A DNA stretch of 53,142 nucleotides from Gnetum montanum (Eukaryota; Streptophyta; Gnetopsida; Gnetales; Gnetaceae). Below, one piece after another: positions 11,227-22,735 of this stretch. Below the pieces are notes generated by a model. That model saw only the letters and a program-made list of their open reading frames with translations. It did not search any database and was not told the DNA's origin. The position numbers and the translations under genes were made by a program. The first letter of the stretch is position 1. Every line of letters starts with the position of its first letter. The stretch is from the NCBI GenBank assembly GCA_015680685.1, contig MNCI01003714.1, positions 50,997 through 104,138 on the forward strand. The letters are read 5' to 3'.

Positions 11227-12205
11227 TGATGAGTGGCGAGGTACCCCTACACTCAACCATACGAAATGAGCATAGCACGTGTGATCCAGTCGAACTCTGC
11301 AGACAGACTAGTTGTGGAACCTAGACAATTATCCTTAGGTTGCAGTTCATTGTCTTCCCACCTAGACCAGTATTATATTTGTCATGTATGGTTTAGTCTA
11401 GATGAGGTGTATGATATGTTCCTAATTCTAACGCTACTCCTGAAGGCAATGGAAAATAATATTAACTAAGCTAAGCTAGGAGGAAAAGGGTAAGAGAATC
11501 TAATCTAGCCTAAGTGCAATGAGCAACTGATTCCTTGATCAATCGTATACATCTTGGACCTCGTGCATGACTACCACTGGGATTACCAAGCATAGATCCT
11601 AGGTATGCCACTGGGATTACCAAGCGCAGATCCCACATACGCCACTGGCTTACCAAGCGTAGATCCTAGATACACCACTGGATTACCAAGTAGTCACACT
11701 TAAATGCTCATAATCAAGTTGTACTTGTTCCGCATTCTAGGAGTTTAAGGGTGATAGAGAGGAAATAGTAAATAACATTAAATAAATAAACAAATAAATA
11801 AATAACAAAGTGACTACTGCAATGATAAATAATCTCGATATTTATTGTTGGTCACGTGCGTGTCCAAGTACGTCACACTCGAATAGAGACACCGTACAAT
11901 TACATTCACCACACTGTGGGTAGACACAGAAAAATAATCTAACTCTAGAGGGATCAAACTGCTAGAGCTTCGCTACTTCTAACTTCTAATACCTAAAACT
12001 AGGAAAGCCACCTCTTATTTATAGAAATTGCAGCACACTATGATATCGCGTACACGATATTGCAGGGAAGACATGATATCGCAGCTGCAATAGGGCTGAT
12101 ATATTAGGGCTGATATATTATGGCTGTGATATCATAGCTAGCAAATTCATGACTNCTGATATATTATGGCTGTGATATCATAGCTAGCAAATTCATGACT
12201 CATCA
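11227..12205 (-). repeat. 5' LTR of element B
   Basis: 979 bp, TGATGAGT...ACTCATCA. A TATA box (complement at 12016-12025) and GATATC-type repeats upstream of it match the left LTR. An exact 45-bp duplication (12110-12154 and 12156-12200) around the single N at 12155 is almost certainly an unmerged contig overlap; without it the length is 933, close to the 938 of its partner. Confidence 0.92.
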
Positions 12206-12210
12206 CCTGC
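12206..12210. repeat. Target-site duplication of element B, right copy (CCTGC)
   Basis: Identical to 5554-5558. Removing B plus one copy restores continuity of the ORF2 coiled-coil reading across the site. Confidence 0.92.
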
Positions 12211-12703
12211 AGTATGCCAACCTTGCCATGTTAACAACAAGGCACCCGAGAATAGAGCTTGAGCAATAGGTAGGCACCACCTACAGCAAATATGAAACAA
12301 AATTTACGGAACGCAAGAAGATATTGTAAAAATTGGAGATTGCAAATTCTGAACTTGAGGTGGTTAAAGCAAGCTACCAGGGACAAAAAGGTGTTGCAAT
12401 AGATTTGGCTCAACAGCTTGCAGATTCCATGAATACAGAGATAAAGCCACAACCTACGAGGAGGAACGACAGGTGTTTGCGGCTTGGTATGTCAAAGCAA
12501 ATCAGATGTTTTCGCAACTACCTTGTTCATGGGAGGTGCCGACTCCATCAAACATCGAAACATTAGCATGGATGGTGCAAGACTCACAAACTAAAGAGGA
12601 GAAGCTCTAGGCCATACTTCAATGCCATCAAGTCCTAGGACCTGGAGCACAAGACAAGGGAAAAGCACCCATGGAGGAGCCACCGCCACCAGGAACTACA
12701 TGA
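12211..12703 (+). pseudogene. ORF2 of element A, part 2 (coiled-coil C-terminus)
   Basis: Continuation of the gene interrupted by B. It has more helix-forming sequence (ANSELEVVKASYQGQK near 12335-12390), then a segment ending in a Lys/Pro-rich tail (GKAPMEEPPPPG) and a stop near 12702. An in-frame stop near 12268 and a stop near 12607 show decay. The tail is also present at the end of the ORF2 relic in B (about 6670-6720, minus strand), so this is the true end of the gene. Confidence 0.6.
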
Positions 12704-12894
12704 GTTCCATCAATTTTGTAGCAATAGGATTTCCTTTCACATTCTTTATGTTGTGTCTCAAATTTTTTTTGATTCCACACTGCAGCATGAACCCATTCTC
12801 ACCATTCAATAATCCCATACCTATCCACTGTGTAATCAATGGAGCTTGTTGTCACTGTAACTCGAGGATGAGTTTTCACTCAGTTGTGGGGGTA
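12704..12894 (+). promoter_or_regulatory. 3' untranslated end and polypurine tract of element A
   Basis: Short noncoding stretch between ORF2 and LTR. It contains the plant Ty3-typical ending ACTCGAGGATGAGTTTTCAC followed by GTTGTGGGGGTA (PPT 12886-12894) abutting the LTR. The same ending is found in B (6497-6580) and F (50937-51000), both minus strand. Confidence 0.75.
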
Positions 12895-13675
12895 TGATGA
12901 GTCACCATTTTAGTTAACCATGATATCACAGCCTGTTTCCTCATCTATAAATAAGAGGTAGATAGATCCATTAGGCAGGTTTTTCAATTCTTAGTTTAAG
13001 TGTTAAGATTTATGTAGTTTTTCTCTTAACCCTTCTCTCTCAGTGCATGCCTACAGTGTGGTGATTGTAATTGTATGGAATCCTTATTCGAGTGTGATGT
13101 ACTTGGACATGCACATGACTAGAAATAAAGATTGAGATTACTTCATCATTGCAGCATTCACTTAGCTTAGTTATTTATTTAATTGTTATTTACTACTTTC
13201 TTAGTTAATATCTCTTCACCCTAAACTCCTATTAAACGCAGAATGAGTACGATTTTATTACGAGAATTTAAGTGTGACTATTTGGTAACCCAGTAGTGTA
13301 CCTAGGATCTGCGCTTGGTAATCCCAGTGGTAGTCATGCACGAAGTCCAAGACGTATACGGATGATTGAGGAATGGATGCTCATCGCACTTAGGCTAGCT
13401 TAGATTCTCTCTTACCCTCTCTCTCTTAGCTTAGTTAATATCATTTTCCATTACACCTAGGAGTAGCAATTAGTATAGGAACACATCATACACCTCATTC
13501 TAGACTAAACCATACGTGACAAAGTTAACACTAGTCTAGATGGGAAGATAGCGAACTGCGACCTAAGGATAACTGTGTTGATACCACAACTAGTTTGTCT
13601 GCGGAGTTCGATCGGATCAGGCGTGAAACGCTCATATTCATATGGTTGAGTGTATGGGTACCTCACCACTCATCA
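12895..13675 (+). repeat. 3' LTR of element A
   Basis: 781 bp from TGATGAGT to ACTCATCA on the plus strand. TATA box CTATAAATAA at 12945-12954; poly(A) signal AATAAA at 13123-13128. It is shorter than the LTRs of B because it holds only about two of the 'ACCAAGCG...GATCC' units and one GATATC upstream of TATA. The first flanking 5 bp is CCAGT; the partner TSD is off the left edge. Confidence 0.9.
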
Positions 13676-16200
13676 CCAGTTATCCAAAAGTATGATATTT
13701 TTCCAAAATTCCATGTTCTAATTCAAACAAGTGTCACCTTCCATCAACTTGTTCTTAGCAAGAAACACCAAGAAATCAATAGCATCTAAATCCAAAAGCT
13801 TAACAAAAAAATATTCACAAAAGATGCTAATAGATACCAAAATAAAAATTTAAAGGATGAATATTTCATAATGGAAAGATCATTAAAAATATAATGTAGA
13901 TCAAATAAAAGGTAACCAAAATATTTCACAATATAACAGAGCATAATCATTAATTTTTTAATGGTGACGAAATTAAATCTTCTACAAGACTAAATTCAAC
14001 AAAGGTTAAAAATATAAATTTTTATAATGCATTCATTTTGAAAGGTAATTACTTGATTTTTGAGATTAGACTTCCCATTGTACTTTGTGAAATTTAGCAA
14101 TGAGACCACTTTGGAAACTTGGGAAGGTGGAATCAATGAGCTTTTAGGGAATTATGAAGGAGATTGGTAATAGATACAATAGGATTACTTCCATTTAAAA
14201 TGTGGCCTTCTAGGCTTGGTTCTCTGTGAATTGTAACCTAGAAGATAGGTCCTAAAGTAGAAGCACTAGTTTAGATACGACAATAGCGATGTTTTGAGTA
14301 GGGTTGGTTAGCATAAAATTATAAGTAAGATTGGTTGAACATGTGTCATGGTGGATATTGTGGTGCTAATGGTATCACATTATACTAAGGCACATGATGT
14401 ACAAATAAGAGAAAAGCTAGGAAATTCTATGATTATTAAATTAAAATTATGTGTTACAAGGCCTGAAAAGGGCTATGTGATAGATTAACACTTTGTACCA
14501 ATGCTCAGAGATTAGGGTTGACCATAGCAGTGTTAGGGAATAAGTTGTAAGTAGGAGGCAAGTTAGTCACAGGTGAAGCTATAGTGGTGGATGCAGGGAT
14601 GATAGGTATGGTGGTCTATGGGATATGTATAGAGATTAAACTAGTAGAGCTAATGGGATTCATGTATTGCAAAATAGAGCTAGGTAAGTGGATGGTGTTC
14701 TAATGGTAAAGGTCTGTAGGTAATTAAGTATGACAATCTACATTCTCATCATAGTCAAAGATGCTAATGCTAATAGCTTTATTGTCCTAGTCTTGGAGTT
14801 GATAACTCCTACTACAATTGATGTTATGAGGACTTCCAAGAAAATTCACCATAGCTCTTATTTACTACATTTTGGTATTAGTGCCTACTAGAATTTCATT
14901 TATAATAATAAGATATTCCACTAATGCATTTTATTCATAGTCATTTAGCTCCACAAGATGATTGGAGTTAGGAAGAAAAGCCTTCTAGTTATTAGAAGGT
15001 TCATAAGCAACCATCTTGCATAGTTCATTCTTAGGAAGTGTGATATTGAGCTCTCATTTAGCACATGTAATCTTGTATTCATGTTTGCTTATGGGTGTCA
15101 TGAATACTTTGGATTTCTACATTTCCCCTAATTTACAATCCCAAGAGCCATGAGCTAAGTTGGATTCTTATTAACAAAAGTAACAAAATAAAAATTACAC
15201 TACACTTATTAGTGACTTTAATTGGGGGAATTTAATGCATTTAGGGAATGCATTCCAACCATTCCTGAACAATAATGCCTCAAAGAAGAACACATATGCA
15301 AAATGAAACATTTACAATAGAAATTAATATAATAAGCATTTTCATATTTTAGATTCTCTTGATTTAATACCTAGTAGTCTATTTTAGCATATTTAGTTGC
15401 TAATGAGCAAAGCATATTTACTATTTAAAAATTAAATTGGTACTAGCCCAAACATTATATTTGCATCTCCTGTATTCAAGTCTTCCAAGGACTCGCAATG
15501 AAGTCTCAAGCCCTGGTTGAAGTTGTGTTTGAAAAATTCATAGAGTAAAAGTTATGGGTTCTCCATAAAGGATGAAGGCATTAAATACCTATTTTTATTA
15601 TGGCAAGTTACTAGTTTGGCCTCTATCAACAACTGAACATCATTAATTGCTTGATTAATTTCACAAACACAGTCATTCTCCATAACCAAATGAAGCCTAA
15701 ACTTGTAACCATAGTTTTCTAAGTCCATGATAAATCACCAATTTAATGATTAGTCACTAGATCAAAAATTTTGAATACCCAAGTTGAGTTGGAATAACTT
15801 TTATAATAAACCTTATTTTTAGAAAGAAATCCATAGATTTAGGTATCACTTTTGTGACTTTTAAATATAACTTAGCTGAAATTTTTGTTATTGTAATTCT
15901 TGAAACATGCCAATCTAACATATTTTCCTACTATTTAAACACTACTTGTAACTATTTTGATCTGGTCATCCCAAACGTGTTTTGAACCATGCTAGAATTG
16001 ATTGCTAATTTTCTTATTTTAGCTTCAAATATGAATTTTCATTCTTCCCAATTGATGTCCAGAAAATTTTGAAAACTGAAATTGAAAGTCAAGTTTTATT
16101 GCTTTTAAGATCCAAAGTATATGTTCAATTAGAATTATATTTAATGAAAATTAAAAATTTATTTAACAGGGTGGCCAACTAAACCTACATTTAAAATATA
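13676..16200. other. AT-rich flank, nothing recognised
   Basis: Sequence into which element A inserted. No reading frame over about 65 codons, no RNA gene and no clear repeat was identified. It may be old repeat DNA too decayed to name. Confidence 0.6.
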
Positions 16201-16389
16201 TTATATAAATATATTATATAAATATTTCATTTAAATACTATATTTCTTTATAAAAGGTTTAGTCTAAATGTTGTCAGAAAATATTACTCTAAAACATTGA
16301 TCAAAACGTGCCTATAACTGAATTGTGCAAATCACTGAAATGAGGAAATAAACTAAAAACTAATCTCCAACCATTGATGCTTGCATTTG

Positions 16390-16832
16390 AACTATGTGAA
16401 CATGTTTCAAAGAGTGTTCTGGATTTTTCTATTACACTAATGCTTAACAATGATGGTGTTTGCATACTTTTTGAGTGTTTGTGATAGGGACCTAAAGGTT
16501 GTAACACTACCATAAGTTTGATATCTTCTAGTACCTATTTGTTCTCCCATCAAGAACATTTTATAGGCTAGAAAATTAGTTACCAAGGATTAACTTCTAG
16601 TTTAAATGGGAAATATGAGAACATTCTTATGAAAACCATTACAACAAATTTAGTTGGTTTTAAATTTTAAATTGTTTGTTTTCCATAATGTGTAAACGGT
16701 TACATTGAAACTTTCCATAATGTAACAGTTACATTGAAACTTTTCATAACATGAAAATAGTTACATTGAAACCATTTTTTTTAATAATATGTAAATGGTT
16801 ACATTGAAACTTTCCAAAATGCATAAATGATT
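16390..16832 (-). repeat. 3' LTR of element G (right part; left limit uncertain)
   Basis: Matches 22257-22730 over most of its length (for example TTGATATCTTCTGGTACC-like and CTTCTAGTTTAAATGGG). The stretch 16680-16832 is a minisatellite of ~33-bp units containing GTTACATTGAAAC. The true left end may lie 100-200 bp further left, but its partner is in the gap. Confidence 0.7.
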
Positions 16833-17149
16833 ACTTTCTCCCACTTGGTCTCGATATTTAACCTAATATCCATCAAACCAAACTTTCAAGAAATAAATAC
16901 ATGAATCATGGCAACAGTTCCTCTTATGTGAGTATTATATTCCATGTATTATAATGTATTATTTCTCAAACTTAATTCTTTATATGGTAACTAAAATTTA
17001 TGAATAAGCCCAATGTTTATTCTAGGTCCTGCCATATGTGAATTTTCTCTAATAATTGTATGCAAAAACCGAATATGAGAAAACATCACAACTGAATAAG
17101 ATTTTCATCAAGGCAGTAAAATTATATGCATAAACAAATTACATTATGG

Positions 17150-17570
17150 AAGCAAGTCCCATCTAAACTACATGATCCTTAAATAACTTTGGTGGCATCC
17201 CTTTTGTCAAAGGATTAGCTATCATCAATTTAGTGCTTATATGCTCAATGATCACTTTATTTTCCTTAATACGTTCCCTTATGGCTTAGTATTTTATGTC
17301 AATGTGTTTACTTTAACTTCCATTCTTATTATTGGTAGCCATAAAGACAACAATTGAATTGTCACAAAATATTCTTAATGACCTGGATATAAAATCTACA
17401 ATTCTAAGGCTTGATATGAAACTCTTTAACCATACACTATGTGAAGTAGCCTCAAAAAAATAAGCTAACTCTACCTCCATTGTGGAAGTAGCAACCAAAA
17501 TTTGCTTTTCACTCTAGCCAGCATAAAAAACATAGGTAGATGTTGATTTCCTTGAATCAACATAGCCAGA
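17150..17570 (-). pseudogene. Copia RNase H domain of element G
   Basis: The C-terminal RNase H of Ty1/copia pol removes the RNA strand of the hybrid. The open piece 17313-17498 reads VATSTMEVELAYFFEATSHS then IFCDNSIVVFMATNN, the usual copia pattern (S-T-x-E-x-E, then CDN). The conserved ending NPLTKGMPPKLFKDHV follows near 17160-17220. Stops before and after show decay. Confidence 0.85.
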
Positions 17571-17869
17571 AAATTCTGAATCGAAGCAGCCAATCACCTT
17601 CAGATTGTCAAGTCCTCTATACATAAGCATGTGATCTTTTATACCTTTAAGATATCTCATAACCTTCTTTGAAGCCCTCCATTATCAATGCTTGGATTAC
17701 TCTAATATCTTCCCAACATTGCCACAACAAATACAATGTCAAGTCTTATGTAGACCTAAGCATACATTAGGGTTCCAATAGCTAAATCATATGGAATGTT
17801 GCTCATCTACCTTTTCTTAAATCTTTCCTAGGGCATTGGTTCAAATTGAACTTGCCACCCTTCACAATG

Positions 17870-18650
17870 GATGGTATACATGATGAACAATCTTTCATCT
17901 AAAACCTCTCTTATGCTTTATTAATATAGGTTTCTTGTGATAGTCCTAGAATACATATAGATCTATCGCTATGAATCTTAATGCCAATGATAGAAGATGC
18001 CTCATCCATATCCTTCATGTTGATGTTCTTAGAGAGAAATTATTTCACCTCATATAGAAATCCATTATGATTGGTCGCAAGAAGGATATCATCCACACAT
18101 AGGATACGAAAACAAAATTTTCTCCCACTAACCTTCTAGTATATACATTGATCCATGATGTTCTCTTCAAAACCAAATGAAGTGATGACATCATGGAATT
18201 TTAAATACCATTAAGTAAAATCTTGTTTCAATCCATATATGGATTTCTTAAACTTGCATATCAATTGCTAACCACTACTAGAAGAAAATAGTCCAGGTTG
18301 TTTCATATAAACATTTTCCTCTAGATCATCATTGAGGAGTGTCATTTTCACATCCATATGATGTAATTCAAAATCAAAATGGGAAACCAATGTCATAATC
18401 ACACAAAAGGATTCCTTCTCAGATACATGAGAAGAGATCTCTATGTAATCTATTCCCTTTCTCTAAGTGAACCCTTTAGCAACAAGTCTTACCTTATATC
18501 TTTCAATGTTGCCTAATGAGTCATTCTTTGTCTTGAAGACCCATTTGCATCCAATGGCTTTTACACCATCAATAACTTGACAAGGTCCTAGACTCCATTA
18601 GATGACATAGAGTTCATCTCATCTTTCATGGCATCATACCACAAGTTAGA
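17870..18650 (-). pseudogene. Copia reverse transcriptase of element G
   Basis: Minus-strand relic of the RVT_2 domain. WYDAMKDEMNSM opens it, then [21 protein letters not shown], the substrate loop HHMDVKMTLLND (canonical D-V-K-T-A-F-L changed) and the polymerase box LCVDDILLA, where the usual YVDD is CVDD. SIYGLKQ and QCIY follow in order. Multiple stops make it inactive. Confidence 0.82.
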
Positions 18651-18699
18651 TTCCTTACAACTCATGGCTTATGAAAACATTTTGAGATCATTTTATGTT

Positions 18700-19730
18700 G
18701 TAGTGAGACTCCTGTAGATACACTATATATTCACTAGGAATAATTGATTACCTTACTCTATTAGATCTTCTTAATGTTGGTTCATCATTATCCTGAGGAG
18801 CATGTTGTTCAATTGCTCAATCAATAGGTTCTGGTATCTATTGTTCAACTAGATCTACTACTTTTTGTTTAGTAATCTATGGAACTTCAATGACTGGCTG
18901 TTGTTCATCACACTTTTGTGCTTTAGGCATGTTGTGTAGAATAATTAGTCTATTACTTGAAGTAGAGGATTGAGCATCTACATGATCTTTCTTAGGAATA
19001 GTGTTCTAGGATCAATTGCTCCCACTAATCAAGTCATTCTCAAGAAATTTAGCATTCCTTGATTTCACAAATCTAGTAGTATGTGATGGACAATAAAATT
19101 TGTATCCCTCAGATCTTTTGGGATAGAAATACCCACTTATGATCCTTGGGTCTAGCTTCTTTTCTTATAGATTATATGCTCTGACTTCATATAGGCATCC
19201 CCAAATATGTATATGTCACAAACTTGATTTCCAACCTTTCCATAATTCAAATGGTGTCTTTGAGACAACCTTGTTTGGAACTCAATTTAATATATACACA
19301 ACCATCTTAAGAGCTTCAATCTACAAGGAATTAGGAAGCTTAGAGCTACTAAGCATACTCTGCACCATGTCCAGCAATGTTTGGTTTCTTCACTCTGCCA
19401 CACCATTCTAGTCTAGAGAACTAGGCATAGTGTATTGGGCAATAATCCCATGTTCTTGAAGAAACTTAGCAAATGGACCAGGTGCTTGTCCATCATTAGT
19501 ATATCTACCATAGTATTCACTACCTCTATTAAACCTTACTATCTCTATTTGCGTACTACATTATTTCTCTACATCAGTGTTAAACACCTTAAAGGCATCT
19601 AAAGCTTCGTTCTTATTATGATGTAGGTAGAGATACATATATCATGAGTAATCATCAATAAAAGTAATGAAATACTTTTGACCATACATGTTCATGTCTG
19701 GACTACAAATATCTGTATGTATGATCTCTA
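18700..19730 (-). pseudogene. Copia integrase core of element G
   Basis: Readable motifs on the minus strand: YFITFIDDYS with the first catalytic Asp, then IEIVRFNRGSEYYG, where the second Asp of the D,D-35-E triad is Asn, and NGVAE carrying the third residue but followed by a stop. Downstream, TPFELWKGW and WGCLYEVR are typical of the copia linker region. Dead copy. Confidence 0.82.
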
Positions 19731-20370
19731 CTATGTTTGAACTCCTCTTGGCATCTTTCTTTGACATATTAGTTTATTTCCCTTTATGCAGTCAACACAA
19801 GTGTCAAAATTAGTAAAATTTAGGGTACTAACTACTCCATCATTTACTAACCTCTTTATTCTCTCAATAGAAATATATCCTAATCTACAATGCCACAACA
19901 TAGAGGATTCTTCATTCATAACACATCTTTTACTGCTAGCACTATCATGAACATGCATAGAAGTATAAGAAGTTTCATTTTGTACACTAATTTTGAAAAG
20001 ACCATCGGTCAATGTACCGTTTCCAATAAGTTCAAATCTATAATATAAATTGAATGTAGTGTCTAAAAAATTAAAGGAAAAACCTAATGATACAAGCCTT
20101 GGAATAGAAATTAAATTACTCAAAAAACTTGAAATATAAAATGTCTTTTCCAACTCTAAAATAAAACCACTACTTAAAACCAATTTGCATGTTTCTATTG
20201 CCTCCACATGTGGTTCCCATTAGCTTCCTTAGGTTTTACACATGCTACAAGGAATTAGTAACATGGATTGTAGAATTGGAGTCAATCCACCATGTGTTAT
20301 GGCCAACATCAACCATATTAGATTCAAAAAAAGCAAGAGAGAATTAAGTACCTTTCTTCTAAAGCCATTT
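19731..20370 (-). pseudogene. Protease and GAG-pre-integrase region of element G
   Basis: Open from 20207 to 19731, with LWHCRLGYISIERIKRLV and CVDCIKG, the zinc-binding pre-integrase (HHCC-like) segment of copia pol. Upstream, in another frame near 20290, WWIDSNSTIHVTN corresponds to the aspartyl protease site, normally DSG(A/S); the glycine is Asn here. Confidence 0.82.
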
Positions 20371-21263
20371 CTAATATTTAGGATAATCCTTCTTTACATG
20401 CCCTTTCTTCTTGCAGAAAAAGTATCTAGATTCCTTCTTAATAACAACTAGTATAGGTAGTTTGTCCTTCTTCTTATTCTTAGCTTGACATTTATTCTTT
20501 CCTTGTGTAGCCAGATGCACACTCTCTTCTACTTTCATAGCAAGTCTACCCTCTTCTTGTACATAGGTGATCATCAATTTATTGATTAACCATTTTCTCC
20601 TATATGTGTTATAAAAAATCTTAAAGGATCTGTACTATTGTGGGAGTGTGTTCAAAATGTAGTGCACAAGAAAAAATTTTGATATCTCAACCTCAAGTGT
20701 TTTTAGCTAAGCTATTATATCCCTTATTTGCATGATGTGCTCATGCATACGACGAATTCTGGTGAGCTTCATGGATGAAAATTTCATTATTATGGTATTA
20801 TCCAAAGCTTTTTCTAATGACTCAAATTGTTCATCAATTGCCTTCATTAAAGCTCACACATTATCATGCTATTCCAATGAACCAAGCATACTAGCCAAGA
20901 TCTTAGTCTTTATGAATAGGACATAGAGGCCATTAGATCCCTCCCATATGTCATAATAATCAACATCATCTAGTTGGCTAGTTTCCGTAATGGTAGGTGA
21001 TTTATCCTTACATATAGCATAGTCAATTCCCATCTAGCCTAAATAAAGGAGAATTCTCTCCTTCTACACCTTATAATTATCACCCTATAATTTAGGAATG
21101 TCGCATTTAAAATGAGAGTAGTTCACAGGTTGTATTACTGCATAAATTAAAACATGCTTATGTTACTAAATTTGAGGTTAAAATACTATATGACATATTT
21201 ACCAATGTAAATTATGCATAAAATATGAATCAAATGACATAAAAAAATTTCTTGTGGGCTAAA
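20371..21263 (-). pseudogene. Copia gag of element G
   Basis: UBN2-type gag relic. Helical sequence with FESLEKALDN-like and YVQEEGRLAMKVEESVHL parts, then a basic linker and the knuckle FFCKKKGHVKKDYPKY, in which the first and last Cys of CCHC are Phe/Tyr. The 5' end runs into the gap. Confidence 0.78.
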
Positions 21264-22256
21264 NNNNNNNNNNNNNNNNNNNNNNNNNNNNNNNNNNNNN
21301 NNNNNNNNNNNNNNNNNNNNNNNNNNNNNNNNNNNNNNNNNNNNNNNNNNNNNNNNNNNNNNNNNNNNNNNNNNNNNNNNNNNNNNNNNNNNNNNNNNNN
21401 NNNNNNNNNNNNNNNNNNNNNNNNNNNNNNNNNNNNNNNNNNNNNNNNNNNNNNNNNNNNNNNNNNNNNNNNNNNNNNNNNNNNNNNNNNNNNNNNNNNN
21501 NNNNNNNNNNNNNNNNNNNNNNNNNNNNNNNNNNNNNNNNNNNNNNNNNNNNNNNNNNNNNNNNNNNNNNNNNNNNNNNNNNNNNNNNNNNNNNNNNNNN
21601 NNNNNNNNNNNNNNNNNNNNNNNNNNNNNNNNNNNNNNNNNNNNNNNNNNNNNNNNNNNNNNNNNNNNNNNNNNNNNNNNNNNNNNNNNNNNNNNNNNNN
21701 NNNNNNNNNNNNNNNNNNNNNNNNNNNNNNNNNNNNNNNNNNNNNNNNNNNNNNNNNNNNNNNNNNNNNNNNNNNNNNNNNNNNNNNNNNNNNNNNNNNN
21801 NNNNNNNNNNNNNNNNNNNNNNNNNNNNNNNNNNNNNNNNNNNNNNNNNNNNNNNNNNNNNNNNNNNNNNNNNNNNNNNNNNNNNNNNNNNNNNNNNNNN
21901 NNNNNNNNNNNNNNNNNNNNNNNNNNNNNNNNNNNNNNNNNNNNNNNNNNNNNNNNNNNNNNNNNNNNNNNNNNNNNNNNNNNNNNNNNNNNNNNNNNNN
22001 NNNNNNNNNNNNNNNNNNNNNNNNNNNNNNNNNNNNNNNNNNNNNNNNNNNNNNNNNNNNNNNNNNNNNNNNNNNNNNNNNNNNNNNNNNNNNNNNNNNN
22101 NNNNNNNNNNNNNNNNNNNNNNNNNNNNNNNNNNNNNNNNNNNNNNNNNNNNNNNNNNNNNNNNNNNNNNNNNNNNNNNNNNNNNNNNNNNNNNNNNNNN
22201 NNNNNNNNNNNNNNNNNNNNNNNNNNNNNNNNNNNNNNNNNNNNNNNNNNNNNNNN
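21264..22256. other. Assembly gap (993 N)
   Basis: Unsequenced run inside element G. It should contain the gag start, PBS and part of the 5' LTR. Long open frames crossing it are artefacts of reading N. Confidence 0.99.
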
Positions 22257-22735
22257 GAAGAGTGTTTTGGATTCTTCTATCACACTAATGCTTAACAATG
22301 ATGGTGTATGCAAACTCTGAGTGTTTTTTATAGGGATCCAAAAGCTATAACACTACCATGAGTTTGATATCTTCTGGTACCTATTTGTTCTCCCATCAAA
22401 AACATTTTATAGGCCAAAAAATAAGTTCCCAATGATTAACTTCTAGTTTAAATGGGAAATATGAGACCATTTTTTTAAAACCTTTATAAAATTTTTTTTT
22501 TTCCATAACGTGTAAATGGTTACATTGAAACTTTCCATAATACATAAACAATTACATTGAAACTTTTCATAGCACGTAAATAGTTACACTAAATTCATTT
22601 GTATTCTATAACACATAAATGGTTACATTGAAACTTTTTATAATTTGTAAATGGTTACATTGAAATCGTTTTTTTTCATAACACATAAATGATTACATTG
22701 AAACTTTTCATAATTCATAAATGGTTATAAATGCA
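22257..22735 (-). repeat. 5' LTR of element G (visible part) with minisatellite
   Basis: Homologous to 16413-16832. From 22497 the same ~33-37-bp unit (TGGTTACATTGAAACTTT) recurs about six or seven times, versus four or five in the left LTR, so the array has changed size since insertion. Confidence 0.72.

Larger units (their letters stand above)
5559..12205 (-). mobile_element. Element B: complete minus-strand relative of A, internally deleted
   Basis: Two direct LTRs (5559-6496 and 11227-12205) are flanked by a perfect CCTGC TSD. Read on the minus strand: 5' LTR, PBS, gag, noncoding module, a short ORF2 remnant, PPT and 3' LTR. It is the same family as its host A but in opposite orientation. 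ORF2 is reduced to about 0.65 kb by two deletions relative to A (junctions near 6921 and 6770). With no pol and a broken gag, its mobilisation must have used proteins from another copy. Confidence 0.93.
1..13675 (+). mobile_element. Element A: gag-type Athila-like LTR retrotransposon, 5' end outside window, interrupted by element B
   Basis: Plus-strand element. In order: broken gag, noncoding block, internal promoter-like segment, second gene (ORF2), polypurine tract and 3' LTR. The 5' LTR and gag start lie left of the window. Sequence 5559-12205 is a later insertion (element B); ORF2 resumes at 12206. No protease, reverse transcriptase, RNase H or integrase was found, so A resembles the gag-only non-autonomous class (TR-GAG-like) but carries an extra gene. 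The Ty3/Athila assignment rests on relatives in this window: the Asp-type PBS in B, D and E, the Athila-like protease in D and the integrase end in F. The family assignment is inference. Confidence 0.82.
16200..22735 (-). mobile_element. Element G: degenerate Ty1/copia retrotransposon (limits approximate)
   Basis: On the minus strand, copia gene order is readable in broken frames: gag (about 21240-20371), protease and pre-integrase (20370-19731), integrase (19730-18700), RT (18650-17870), RNase H (17570-17150). Both sides carry the same LTR-like sequence (16390-16832 and 22257-22730). A pyrimidine run TTTCTCCC at 16833 is the complement of a PPT next to the left LTR. The outer ends, PBS and TSD could not be fixed because the 5' LTR/gag junction lies in the N gap. 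Confidence 0.82.

Noticed and set aside
13676-16200. Possible decayed gene on the minus strand near 14260-15000
   Set aside because: No frame, splice pattern or domain could be supported; left as unrecognised flank.
16680-16832. Regular ~33-bp repeats resembling a CRISPR-like array
   Set aside because: Units are directly adjacent, diverged, lie in a copia LTR of a plant genome and have no unique spacers.
21186-22313. Long open frames on both strands (347 and 375 codons) across 21186-22313
   Set aside because: They consist almost entirely of N and are not real coding sequence.
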